This document shows positions 34,327-41,917 of a DNA stretch of 64,000 nucleotides, in pieces. Numbering within the stretch: position 1 is the first letter of the stretch; the number at the start of each line of letters is the position of its first letter. The stretch covers positions 682,001 through 746,000 of the forward strand of contig CP134226.1 of the NCBI GenBank assembly GCA_031655335.1. Direction: 5' to 3'. The stretch comes from Thalassospiraceae bacterium LMO-SO8 (GTDB lineage Bacteria > Pseudomonadota > Alphaproteobacteria > Rhodospirillales > Casp-alpha2). The notes below the pieces were generated by a model. It worked only from the letters and a program-made list of their open reading frames with translations. It had not been told where the DNA came from and did not search any database. Position numbers and translations under genes: made by a program.

Positions 34327-34475
34327 TCTAATATATATTTATTTTTCAATAAGTTACTAGATCACGTCTCGTTGATCATCTGTGTTTGGCGAAAGCGGCG
34401 GGCCCGCCACATCTTTCCTCCATCACCGGGACGCAACCGCGATCCCAAACCACCAGACCAAATGGAGATACCCCC

Positions 34476-34640
34476 ATGACCTACCGTACTTCCGCCGCCG
34501 TCCTGCCGGCCCTTCTGTTCGCTCTTGGCGTCGCCCTGTTCCAGGCCCCGGCCCAGGCCGGTGAAACGGCCATGAACACCGGCGCCGAACATCAGTCGGT
34601 CGGCACGCAGATCGAAGACGCCCATCGCTGGGGCGACTGA
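34476..34640 (+). CDS. Small exported peptide of unknown role
   Basis: The 54-residue protein is a signal peptide (VLPALLFALGVALFQAPAQA) plus about 27 mature residues, GETAMNTGAEHQ to the end IEDAHRWGD. GGAGA lies seven bases before ATG 34476, and a strong terminator follows at 34686-34726, so this is a single-gene transcript. I recognise no family. The next gene also encodes a small exported protein under its own signals. It may be a secreted peptide or a component of a membrane-bound complex. Confidence 0.6.
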   Translation: MTYRTSAAVLPALLFALGVALFQAPAQAGETAMNTGAEHQSVGTQIEDAHRWGD

Positions 34641-34685
34641 TCCCGCCACAGCCGCGGGCCGGTCGAACCCCCCTCCGGCCCCAAT

Positions 34686-34726
34686 GCCGGCGCTCCCCTT
34701 ACCCCCGGGAGCGCCGGCTTTCTTTT
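34686..34726 (+). terminator. Intrinsic terminator after the small exported peptide gene
   Basis: A perfect 12-bp stem (GCCGGCGCTCCC with GGGAGCGCCGGC) and nine-base loop is followed by TTTCTTTT. Confidence 0.85.
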
Positions 34727-34741
34727 GTCCGGGCAGCCTCT

Positions 34742-34786
34742 TTGACTTCTGATTTTTCGATATCATCTATTATTTATATTCGATAT
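34742..34786 (+). promoter_or_regulatory. AT-rich promoter region with direct repeats
   Basis: TTGACT (34742-34747) could be a -35 with ATCTAT 17 bp downstream. TTCGATAT occurs twice in direct orientation at 34756-34763 and 34779-34786, 23 bp apart, which could be a regulator site. The next gene starts at 34922. Confidence 0.35.
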
Positions 34787-34921
34787 GAGGCGATTAAATT
34801 TTCGCCTAATCTCCTACTCGCCGGTTTGGTCCGGCGCAGCCGCCGACTGTATCCGGCGAATTTAAGGAGCTGTCCCTCCCCCGCCTCCTGGTTGGACGCG
34901 GCAGCTCAAGGAGCCATTGAC

Positions 34922-35221
34922 GTGTTTACCCTGTCCCGCACCCATGTCGTTCCCGCGCTCGTTCTCGGCTTGACCCTGATGACCGCCCAGTCCGTTGTGG
35001 CCGCCAGCCCTTATGACACGATGTCGTCCGAGGAAATCGCCGATCATCAGTCCCAGCAGCTCGGTCAGCAGGAAGGCCAGATCGTTCAGCCGAAGGCGGT
35101 TGACAACACCCAGCTTGCCAGCGCCGCCGCCACCCAGTCGGCCGAGGAATTCGCCGCCTTCGAGGGCACGCTGAACGTCGTGACCATCGTCACGCCGACG
35201 GCGCCCGGCTCCGACGACTAA
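34922..35221 (+). CDS. Small exported Gln/Ala-rich acidic protein of unknown role
   Basis: The 99-residue protein starts at GTG 34922, nine bases after AAGGAG; the longer upstream frame overlaps the promoter. Its signal peptide (VVPALVLGLTLMTAQSVVAA) is followed by an acidic, Gln-rich segment (EEIADHQSQQLGQQEGQ) and a C-terminal strand-like LNVVTIVTPTAP. It has no cysteine and no family I recognise. It has its own AT-rich promoter and a terminator at 35279-35311. Placement next to another small exported protein may be chance or may mark a pair. Confidence 0.6.
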   Translation: MFTLSRTHVVPALVLGLTLMTAQSVVAASPYDTMSSEEIADHQSQQLGQQEGQIVQPKAVDNTQLASAAATQSAEEFAAFEGTLNVVTIVTPTAPGSDD

Positions 35222-35278
35222 CGGGTGACGGGCGCCGCGCCGGCCGCATCACGGCGGCGCGCGGCAGACCCGGCAAAC

Positions 35279-35311
35279 GAAACCGGCGTCCGGAAACGGA
35301 CGCCGGTTTTT
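35279..35311 (+). terminator. Intrinsic terminator after the acidic exported protein gene
   Basis: A perfect stem AACCGGCGTCCG with CGGACGCCGGTT closed by a GAAA tetraloop is followed by TTT. The opposite strand also shows a T-run, so it may serve tcuB too. Confidence 0.85.
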
Positions 35312-35336
35312 CGTTGGGCTTAAGCGGAGGGAGAAA

Positions 35337-36500
35337 TCAGCGCTTTTGTTCGCGGCGGTTACGCAGCAACGCGGCGTAACGGTAGACCGCATGCACGAAC
35401 TTGCCGTAGGGCATGGTCAGGAACAAGGCCAGCACCGTGCCCAGGTGAATCGCCAGAAGCGTGCCCATGGCGCCCGTCTCGCGCCAGCCCAGCAGCGCCA
35501 GGCCGGTCAGGCTGACCAGGAACAGGAGGGCCAGAAAGCCCGTGTCCATGCCGCGCTGGGCGTTGACCAGAATGTTGGGATCGGCGATGCGCTTCAGATA
35601 GATCAGGCCAAGGGGGCCGATCAAAAGCCCGACGCCGCCGACCGTGCCCAGCAACACCGGCAGCGAGGTATAGCCGTAGGGCGCTTCCCAGCCGAAGGCG
35701 TAGTGGTAAAGCGTGGCGACGGAGGTCGCGGCGAAGCACAACAGGAAGCCCCAGAAGGTCATCTGGTGGAACACGCGGCGGACCTGGGAAAAGCTTTCGG
35801 ACGGGTAGTTGCAGCCGTCCATCTTTCCGCGCACGCCGCCGCCGCCCATGTACTTCATGACCAGGGCGTCGTGGGTCGCGCCCGCGACGGACAGCGCCGT
35901 CTCGTCGGCCTGGGACGGCGCCGTGTCGCGGCGGAACCGCCAGAACCCGGCCAACAGCACCCCCACGGCATAAAGGAACACCCCGCCGAAGGACCAGGCC
36001 ATGACGTTATGGGGGATCACGGCGTAGAAATTCCCCGCGTGCTGGCCGTGGATGACCTCGGGCGGGTTGAACAGATGGACCAGCAGCAGCACCAGGCCGA
36101 TACCCGCCGCCATCAGGACCGAGACCAGGGTGCCGTTGTTCTGGAACAGGCCCGCGAGAAAACCGGGCCAGGTGTAGCGGCGGTAGGTATCGGCGCGGAG
36201 CCGTGCGAAGGCCTGCGGAATGTTGACGGCGAATTCATGGGGCGGCGCGTACTGGCAGGCGTAATAGCAGCCGTTGCAGCCGTGGCACAGGTTGGCCAGG
36301 TAATCCAGATCCCCGTCGGCGAAGGTGTTCTGACGCATCATCGCCGGGAACACGCCGCAGAAGCCCTCGCAATAGCGGCAGGCATTGCAGATGGTCATCA
36401 GGCGGCGGGCTTCGTCGTGCAGGTCCGCCATCTGGTCGCCCTGCAACGCTTCGTCGGAGGCGGCGGCCATCCGGGTCAACGGTGTCTCAGTTTGAGGCAT
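35337..36500 (-). CDS. tcuB: Tricarballylate utilization membrane iron-sulfur protein (CitB/TcuB)
   Basis: The 387-residue protein has two ferredoxin-like cysteine sets, CNACRYCEGFCGVFP (near 38-48) and CHGCNGCYYACQYAPP (near 73-83), followed by about six membrane segments. TcuB passes electrons from reduced TcuA flavin to the quinone pool. The ATG at 36500 overlaps the end of tcuA by 14 bp, so translation is coupled. No tcuC-type transporter or tcuR regulator is adjacent. Assignment is good. Confidence 0.9.
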   Translation of the reverse strand: MPQTETPLTRMAAASDEALQGDQMADLHDEARRLMTICNACRYCEGFCGVFPAMMRQNTFADGDLDYLANLCHGCNGCYYACQYAPPHEFAVNIPQAFARLRADTYRRYTWPGFLAGLFQNNGTLVSVLMAAGIGLVLLLVHLFNPPEVIHGQHAGNFYAVIPHNVMAWSFGGVFLYAVGVLLAGFWRFRRDTAPSQADETALSVAGATHDALVMKYMGGGGVRGKMDGCNYPSESFSQVRRVFHQMTFWGFLLCFAATSVATLYHYAFGWEAPYGYTSLPVLLGTVGGVGLLIGPLGLIYLKRIADPNILVNAQRGMDTGFLALLFLVSLTGLALLGWRETGAMGTLLAIHLGTVLALFLTMPYGKFVHAVYRYAALLRNRREQKR

Positions 36501-37911
36501 TGCGGGCGGCTCCCTCTCCGGCGATGCGGCCGAACACCAGGCCGATGGCCATGCCGATGCCGCCGGCATAGCCCTGGCCCAGGATGTTGCCGGACACGAT
36601 CTCGCCGGCGGCGAAGATGTTGGCGGCGGACACGGCACGGCCGTCCTTGCCCTTGAACTGAACGCGGGCCTCCTTGTTCACCTTGACCCCCAGATAGGTG
36701 AAGGTGATGCCCGTGCGCAGCGGATAGCCGTAATAGGGCGGGGTGTCGATGGGCTGGGCCCAGTTCGACTTGGCCGGAGTCAGGCCCTCGGTCGACAGGC
36801 CGTCAAGCACGCCCGGCTTGAATTCCCTGTCCTTGTTTTCCCCCCGGCGGCAGGCGGCGTTGTAGTCCGCCACGGTCTTTTCCAGGGCGTCGGGGTCCAG
36901 TTCCAGCGCCTCGGCCAGACCGCGGATGGTGTCGGCCTTGAGCGGCGGATAGAGCGACGGCATGAACAGGTCGTTGGCCTTGGCGTCGACGATGCCGAAG
37001 GCGATCTGGTCTTCCTGCTTGGCCAGGAGACGACCCCAGATGGCGTAGCGCTTGGGCCAGATGTCCTCGCCCTCGTCATAAAACCGCTGGGCCCGACGGT
37101 TGACCATGATGGAATAGATCACGCAGTCGACCCGCGTGGCGATGCCGCCGTCGCATTTCGGGCTGCGGGCGTCGATGGCGATGGCGTGGCACTGGTCGGC
37201 GTCGGCGGCCGTTTCGGCGCCGTGGTCCATGAGGACGCGCAGCATGCGGCCCTTGTTGTAGCCGGTGCCGCGGATGAGGAAGCCCTCGGCCGCCTCGCCC
37301 CAGCCTTCCTTCAGCCAGTCGATATCGGCCTGGAACCCGCCCGAGGCGAGCACGATGGCCCGCGCCTCGACCGTCTGTTCCCGGCCCTGGTATTTCACGC
37401 GGGCGGCGGTGAAGGCGCCGTCCTCGATCTTCAGGTCCGTGACCTCGGCCTCGTAGCGGCAGTCGATACCGCGCTTTTCCGCCGTCGCGTAATAGGCGTT
37501 CAGAACCGCCTTGCCGCCGCCCTTGAAGAAGGCGTTGGTGCGGTCCAGGCCGATGGTGCCGGACAGCGGCGGCTGAAACTTCACGCCCCGGGCCGCCATC
37601 CAGTCGGCGGCGTCGAGGGATTTTTCGATCAGGAAACGGGACAGTTCCTTGTCCGTGTTGCCCTGGGTGACGCGCAAAAGGTCGTCGTAATATTCATCGA
37701 CCGGATAGGGGCCGGTGACGAAATCCGTCGCCGCGTCGTGGGCATAGCGGATGTTGCGCACGTGGCGGGTGTTGCCGCCGCGGAAATCCTTGGGCGCGGC
37801 CTCAAGCACCAGCACGCTGGCGCCGCGTTCGCGCGCGGTCAATGCGGCGGCCATGGCGGCCCCGCCGCCGCCGACGACAATCACGTCTACTTTTTCCGGT
37901 AACCCCTTCAT
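36487..37911 (-). CDS. tcuA: FAD-dependent tricarballylate dehydrogenase
   Basis: The 474-residue flavoprotein starts with the FAD dinucleotide-binding motif VDVIVVGGGGAAMAAALTA (near 8-26) and ends with the second FAD region IFAAGEIVSGNILGQGYAGG. TcuA oxidises tricarballylate to cis-aconitate, which then enters the TCA cycle. It is paired with tcuB, which supports the name over other succinate-dehydrogenase-like flavoproteins. A perfect palindrome GATTGTATACAATC lies 15 bases upstream of the start and is a likely operator. The substrate of this particular homologue is inferred. Confidence 0.88.
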   Translation of the reverse strand: MKGLPEKVDVIVVGGGGAAMAAALTARERGASVLVLEAAPKDFRGGNTRHVRNIRYAHDAATDFVTGPYPVDEYYDDLLRVTQGNTDKELSRFLIEKSLDAADWMAARGVKFQPPLSGTIGLDRTNAFFKGGGKAVLNAYYATAEKRGIDCRYEAEVTDLKIEDGAFTAARVKYQGREQTVEARAIVLASGGFQADIDWLKEGWGEAAEGFLIRGTGYNKGRMLRVLMDHGAETAADADQCHAIAIDARSPKCDGGIATRVDCVIYSIMVNRRAQRFYDEGEDIWPKRYAIWGRLLAKQEDQIAFGIVDAKANDLFMPSLYPPLKADTIRGLAEALELDPDALEKTVADYNAACRRGENKDREFKPGVLDGLSTEGLTPAKSNWAQPIDTPPYYGYPLRTGITFTYLGVKVNKEARVQFKGKDGRAVSAANIFAAGEIVSGNILGQGYAGGIGMAIGLVFGRIAGEGAARNASN

Positions 37912-37925
37912 GGCGGGCTTTTTAG

Positions 37926-37939
37926 GATTGTATACAATC
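37926..37939. promoter_or_regulatory. GntR-type operator upstream of tcuA
   Basis: GATTGTATACAATC is a perfect 14-bp palindrome within the 32-bp gap between the carbamoyltransferase stop and the tcuA start. Its core TTGTATACAA recurs upstream of the cupin gene at 43404-43413. The core resembles operators of GntR/FCD regulators. Confidence 0.6.
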
Positions 37940-37943
37940 GCCG

Positions 37944-39662
37944 TCAAGAAGAGTTGCGGGTGTACACCGCCTGCCCCGTCACCACGAAATCGACCCGGTC
38001 GTCGACCAGGGCCCGCCGGCATTCGGCCGGGGTATTGATGATCGGCTCTTCATGGGCGTTGAACGACGTGTTGATCAGCACCGGCAGGCCCGTCTTGGCC
38101 TTGAACGACGACAGGATATCGGCATAAAGCGGGTTTTCGTCGCGGCGGACGACCTGGGGCCGCGCCGTGCCGTCGACATGGACGACGGCGGGAATGCGCT
38201 TATGCCATTCCGGCTTCACGGCGGTGGTGATGGTCATGAAACTGGCGGCGTAGCGGTTGGCCTTTGTGATGTCGAACACATCCGCCGCGTCCTCTTCCGC
38301 CACATAGGGGGCGAAGGGCATGAATTCGGTCCTCTGAAGCCGGGCGTTGAGCGACGCATTGATCTCCGCGTCCGCCGGATTGGCGAGGATCGAGCGCGCA
38401 CCCAGGGCCCGCGGCCCGAATTCCATGCGGCCGTCGTAGATCGCCCCCGCCTTGCCCGACGCGATCAACGCCGCCGCCGTTTCCGCCGGGTCGCCGTCGA
38501 TCCGCTTGAGCGCGCCGTTGGCGGCCAGCACCCGATCGGCGTCGGCGTTGTAATCGCGGCCGAGATAGACCGAAGACAGCCGCCGCCGCTGCTTCAGCCA
38601 AGCGTCGAGACCGTCCTGTTCCAACAAGTACTGCAACGCGCCACCCACGGTGATGCCTTCGTCGCCCATGCCGGGGAACACGAAGGTTTCGTCCGTGTCC
38701 GTTTCCTCGCACAGAAGCCGGTTGAGACGCACGTTGGCGAACACACCGCCGGCCAGGCCGAGACGGCGCACGGGATGACGCTTGAGGATCGCGCGGACGG
38801 AGGCCAGCACCGTGTCCTCCAGCACCTTCTGGACCGAGGCCGCCATGTCGGCGGGCTCGGCCCCCTTGGCGAGCTTATGGATCGCGTCGCGCATGGCGGC
38901 GTCGGAATCGAAATCGGACCAGATGACGCCGGCGGCATCGACGTTGAAATGGCGGCCCAGGGCCGCCGCCTGCGCCGGCTCGCCGAAGGCGGCGAGGCCC
39001 GTCAGCTTGCCCTCGTGGCGGTTCATGCGGTAGCCGAGCGCCTGGGTCGTGAAGCCGTAGGCCAGGCCCAGGCTATCGACCCGCCGGGGTTGCAGGGTCA
39101 TGTTCTCGCCGCCGAACAGGCAGTCGAGCCGGCCGTCTTTCAGGATGCGGTGGGAATAATGCACGTTGTCGCCGCAGCCGTCGGCGGTATAGAGCAGCGC
39201 ATCGTCCCAGTCCGTATAGAACAGGGCCGACAGGGCATGGGACATGTGGTGGTTGGAATAGGCGATCTTCACCCCTTCCTTGAAGCCGAAGTCGGCGCGG
39301 AACATCTCCTCACGGAACAGCTTGGCGGGCTCGCCCTCGCCGCGCTGCTGCATCTGCGTGCACATGTCCTTCAGCTTTTCGTGGCCGATGATCTTGTGGA
39401 ACGCGTATTCCGCCGTTTTCAGGGCGTTCGACTTGAAATAGCGCGCCGGGAACGAGGCCCGCGACAGCACCACCACGTCGACATCCATGCGCGTCAGCCC
39501 GGCGATGGCCAGAACCTCGTCCATGGCCGCCTCGGGAATCCCGCCGCCGTCACCCTTCTTGCGGGTCAGGCGCTCCAGTTGGACCGCCGCGACCAGATTA
39601 TAGCCGTCGAGCAGCGCCGCCGTTCCGTCGTGATAGCCGGTGTGGAGGGAGAGGATGATCAT
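37944..39662 (-). CDS. Carbamoyltransferase, NodU/CmcH family
   Basis: The 572-residue protein has the N-terminal ASKHA/TsaD-like domain (LSLHTGYHDGTAALLDG at the start, metal-binding NHHMSHALSA near 138-145, TADGCGDNVHY) and the C-terminal carbamoyltransferase domain (RMEFGPRALGARSILANP, then FMPFAPYVAEE and NTSFNAHEEPI). It transfers a carbamoyl group from carbamoyl phosphate through carbamoyl-adenylate to a hydroxyl group of a sugar or natural product. Neighbouring genes give no acceptor; it sits upstream of tcuAB on the same strand. Complete and probably active. Confidence 0.9.
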   Translation of the reverse strand: MIILSLHTGYHDGTAALLDGYNLVAAVQLERLTRKKGDGGGIPEAAMDEVLAIAGLTRMDVDVVVLSRASFPARYFKSNALKTAEYAFHKIIGHEKLKDMCTQMQQRGEGEPAKLFREEMFRADFGFKEGVKIAYSNHHMSHALSALFYTDWDDALLYTADGCGDNVHYSHRILKDGRLDCLFGGENMTLQPRRVDSLGLAYGFTTQALGYRMNRHEGKLTGLAAFGEPAQAAALGRHFNVDAAGVIWSDFDSDAAMRDAIHKLAKGAEPADMAASVQKVLEDTVLASVRAILKRHPVRRLGLAGGVFANVRLNRLLCEETDTDETFVFPGMGDEGITVGGALQYLLEQDGLDAWLKQRRRLSSVYLGRDYNADADRVLAANGALKRIDGDPAETAAALIASGKAGAIYDGRMEFGPRALGARSILANPADAEINASLNARLQRTEFMPFAPYVAEEDAADVFDITKANRYAASFMTITTAVKPEWHKRIPAVVHVDGTARPQVVRRDENPLYADILSSFKAKTGLPVLINTSFNAHEEPIINTPAECRRALVDDRVDFVVTGQAVYTRNSS

Positions 39663-39679
39663 GGGCGAACTTCTACCCC

Positions 39680-39701
39680 AAAGGGCGGGGAGAGGGACAG
39701 G
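39680..39701 (-). repeat. Fragment of the REPIN-like repeat
   Basis: On the minus strand CCTGTCCCTCTCCCC-GCC matches one end of the 47798-47894 copy nearly base for base. The rest of the element is missing. It lies just upstream of the carbamoyltransferase start. Confidence 0.4.
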
Positions 39702-39734
39702 TTTTTAGGCAAGGAACGAGGCCGGTTCGGACAC

Positions 39735-39761
39735 AAAAAACGCCCCGAAGGGGGCGTTTTT
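39735..39761. terminator. Intrinsic terminator of the tRNA-Val gene
   Basis: The hairpin AACGCCCC-GAAG-GGGGCGTT has T/A runs on both sides, so it can stop transcription in both directions. It follows the tRNA 3' end by 11 bases on the minus strand. Confidence 0.8.
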
Positions 39762-39771
39762 GAGTGTTGGA

Positions 39772-39846
39772 TGGTGGGCGCGGTAGGGATTGAACCTACG
39801 ACCCCCTCGATGTCACCGAGGTGCTCTCCCGCTGAGCTACGCGCCC
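39772..39846 (-). tRNA. tRNA-Val (anticodon GAC)
   Basis: Read on the minus strand, the 75-base gene folds into a standard cloverleaf: acceptor GGGCGCG/CGCGCCC, D-arm GCTC..GAGC, anticodon stem CCTCG/CGAGG with loop GTGACAT (anticodon GAC), T-arm GTAGG-TTCAATC-CCTAC. The 3' CCA is encoded after discriminator A. It reads GUC and GUU valine codons. Confidence 0.95.
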
Positions 39847-39888
39847 GTCCCGGCCCGGCCCCCGTATCGGGGCGGCCAAGAGAAGGGG

Positions 39889-39917
39889 GTTTTAATGCCT
39901 TCGACCCCGCTTGGCAA
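39889..39917 (-). promoter_or_regulatory. Promoter of tRNA-Val
   Basis: On the minus strand TTGCCA is separated by 17 bp from TAAAAC, about 43 bases before the mature 5' end of the tRNA. Confidence 0.45.
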
Positions 39918-40056
39918 GGCCCGCGGTCGGGCTTTGCGGCGATCCCTTAACGGCGCCTGCCCCCGCCCTTGAAAACGCAAGAAACCGTTGCGCCCCCCGC
40001 GCCGGGAGGCTAACAAATTATGGGGTGTGTCGAAGCAGCCGACGGGGCGCGATTAC

Positions 40057-41001
40057 ATGGATAAGGGCCGAGGCTCAGGCCAAAACGAAGACGGCACGGA
40101 CGATACGCCGTCCGCCGCCACGGCCGGGTCCCAGACCCCGGCCCGGGCCGTCGACATTTTCCGCCCCGACGCGCAGACCGCCCCCGTGGTCTTCGCCTCG
40201 CCCCATTCGGGCCGCGACTATTCGCCCGCGTTCGTCGAACAATCCTGTTTGGACGCGACGGCGCTGCGCCGCTCGGAAGATGCCTTCGTCGACCAATTGT
40301 TCCGCCGCGCCCCCGATTTCGGCGCCCCCTTGATTCGCGCCAATTTCCCGCGCGCCTATGTGGACGCCAACCGCGAGGCTTACGAATTGGACCCCCGCAT
40401 GTTCTCAGGGGCCCTGCCCGATTATGTGGTGACCCGCTCGCCGCGCATCGCGGCGGGGCTCGGCACCATCGCCCGCGTGGTCGCCAACGGCGAGGAAATC
40501 TACGGCCACCCCCTGACCTTCGCCGAGGCCCGCCGACGCATCGAGGCCACCCACCGGCCCTATCACAGGGCGCTCATGGGCCTGATCGACGACACCCGCC
40601 AGGCCTTCGGCGGCTGCCTTTTGGTCGATTGCCATTCCATGCCGTCCAACGTGACCGGCACGCGCAGCGACCATCCCCTGGGCGACATCATCCTGGGCGA
40701 TTGCCACGGCACCGCCGCCGCCCCGGCCATGACGGCCCTGGCGGAACGGCTGCTCAAGGAACTGGGCTTTTCCGTGACCCGCAACCGGCCCTACGCCGGC
40801 GGCTACACCACACGCCACTACGGCCGTCCCCGGGCGGGCATCCATGTCCTGCAGATCGAGATCAACCGCGCCCTCTACCTGGACGAGGCGGCGATCGCCC
40901 CCCTGCCGGAAATGGCCGAAATCACGGCCCGGCTCGACGATTTCATGGCCCAGCTGTGCGCCGGGGCGCGGCGGCTGGTCCTGCCGGAAGCGGCCGAATA
41001 A
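40057..41001 (+). CDS. N-formylglutamate amidohydrolase family protein
   Basis: The 314-residue protein matches the FGase pattern: FASPHSGRDY near residue 45 (metal-binding His), RAPDFGAPLIRANFPRAYVDANR (in parts, FPRAYVDANR), LLVDCHSMPS near 190 and GIHVLQIEINRALY near 270. It cleaves N-formyl-L-glutamate to formate and glutamate, the last step of one histidine degradation route, but no hut genes are near. The start is uncertain (ATG 40057, GTG 40027). A GGGAGG site upstream instead fits a 14-codon frame at 40020-40064 whose stop overlaps this ATG. Confidence 0.86.
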   Translation: MDKGRGSGQNEDGTDDTPSAATAGSQTPARAVDIFRPDAQTAPVVFASPHSGRDYSPAFVEQSCLDATALRRSEDAFVDQLFRRAPDFGAPLIRANFPRAYVDANREAYELDPRMFSGALPDYVVTRSPRIAAGLGTIARVVANGEEIYGHPLTFAEARRRIEATHRPYHRALMGLIDDTRQAFGGCLLVDCHSMPSNVTGTRSDHPLGDIILGDCHGTAAAPAMTALAERLLKELGFSVTRNRPYAGGYTTRHYGRPRAGIHVLQIEINRALYLDEAAIAPLPEMAEITARLDDFMAQLCAGARRLVLPEAAE

Positions 41002-41026
41002 CCCCGCCCCCAGAGCACATCCCGCC

Positions 41027-41566
41027 ATGACCGCATCCGACACCATCCAGATCCGCGACGCCGCCGAGGCCGACATGGCGGCGATCCGCGACATCTATGC
41101 CCATCACGTGGCGACCGGCGGCGGCAGCTTCGAATACGATCCGCCCGATGTCGCCGAGATGGTCCGCCGCCGCGCCGCCGTGGTCGACGCCGGATACCCC
41201 TATATCCTGGCCGAAGATGCGGGCCGCATCCTGGGATACGCCTATGCCGGGGCCTACCGGCCGCGCCGGGCCTATCGTTATACGGTGGAGGATTCGGTCT
41301 ATGTCGCCCAGGACGCCCATCGCCGCGGCGTCGGCCGGAAACTGCTGGCGGAACTGATTCGGCGCTGCACCGCCGACGGCTACCGGCAGATGATCGCGGT
41401 GATCGGCGATTCCGGAAATGCCGGGTCCATTAGTTTGCACCGCAAAATGGGCTTCCGCGAGGTCGGGATCATCCGTAACGTCGGATTCAAGTTCGGGCGC
41501 TGGCTCGACTCGGTGACCATGCAGTTGGCTCTCGGCGAGGGCGGGGACTCTCTGCCCGAAAATTAA
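41027..41566 (+). CDS. GNAT acetyltransferase, phosphinothricin acetyltransferase-like
   Basis: The 179-residue protein has the Pat-type layout: IRDAAEADMAAIRDIYAHHV at the start, YRYTVEDSVYVAQDAHRRGVGRKLL with the acetyl-CoA loop RRGVGRK (near 101-107), and SISLHRKMGFREVG. Pat-like enzymes acetylate methionine sulfoximine, phosphinothricin or related amino compounds with acetyl-CoA. It begins 25 bases after the amidohydrolase gene and is probably co-transcribed. Natural substrate unknown. Confidence 0.87.
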   Translation: MTASDTIQIRDAAEADMAAIRDIYAHHVATGGGSFEYDPPDVAEMVRRRAAVVDAGYPYILAEDAGRILGYAYAGAYRPRRAYRYTVEDSVYVAQDAHRRGVGRKLLAELIRRCTADGYRQMIAVIGDSGNAGSISLHRKMGFREVGIIRNVGFKFGRWLDSVTMQLALGEGGDSLPEN

Positions 41567-41615
41567 CCAACTGATTTTGTTGCCATTTTCTCATTAAAGG
41601 GCAATCGCGGCGAAC

Positions 41616-41723
41616 AAAAAAAAGGGCCGTGTCAGAGACACGGCCCGAGTCGTTGGGAGGAAACATCCAAGTAAAGGCAGGTGCGGAAGACCGTCTGGGA
41701 GGATCCGTCTCCCGCATGCTGCG
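41616..41723 (-). ncRNA. Candidate small RNA with anti-Shine-Dalgarno motifs
   Basis: A minus-strand promoter (TTGCAC-N17-TATATA) leads into about 108 bases without a credible gene that end in a strong intrinsic terminator: a perfect 10-bp stem GGGCCGTGTC/GACACGGCCC and eight T. Near the 5' end GCGGGAGAC pairs with GTCTTCCGC, and the loop shows ATCCTCCC; a second CCTCCC lies unpaired before the terminator. Exposed CCUCCC motifs occur in several alphaproteobacterial regulatory RNAs that block ribosome binding. The element lies in the 351-bp gap 41567-41917, which holds no protein gene. Expression is not shown. Confidence 0.65.
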
Positions 41724-41729
41724 TTGCAA

Positions 41730-41758
41730 TATATACGTGGCTTTGTTCGCAGGTGCAA
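41730..41758 (-). promoter_or_regulatory. Promoter of the candidate small RNA
   Basis: On the minus strand TTGCAC (41758-41753) is exactly 17 bp from TATATA (41735-41730). Transcription is predicted to start near 41723. Confidence 0.6.
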
Positions 41759-41837
41759 ACAAAAAAATACCGCTCCCGGCATTTTTTTCGCCCCGGCAAA
41801 TGCCGCCGCCCGGGCGGACATACCCCGACCCAACAAC

Positions 41838-41861
41838 ATCCTGTTTTTACAGGATAATTTT
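41838..41861 (+). terminator. Plus-strand intrinsic terminator
   Basis: ATCCTGT pairs with ACAGGAT across TTTT and is followed by AATTTTTT. It may end read-through from the acetyltransferase gene or attenuate the transglycosylase transcript. Another inverted repeat, CGGCATTT/AAATGCCG, lies at 41777-41805. Confidence 0.6.
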
Positions 41862-41917
41862 TTGCCCGTTCCTGGCGCAGCCCTTGCAACGCCTTGGCTT
41901 AGAACGGGAGAATAACC

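Noticed and set aside
38052-39950. A 632-codon plus-strand open frame across the carbamoyltransferase and tRNA
   Set aside because: It mirrors a clear minus-strand gene and runs through a tRNA.
41487-41762. A 91-codon minus-strand frame over the small RNA region
   Set aside because: It crosses the terminator hairpin, has no ribosome site and begins upstream of the predicted transcription start.
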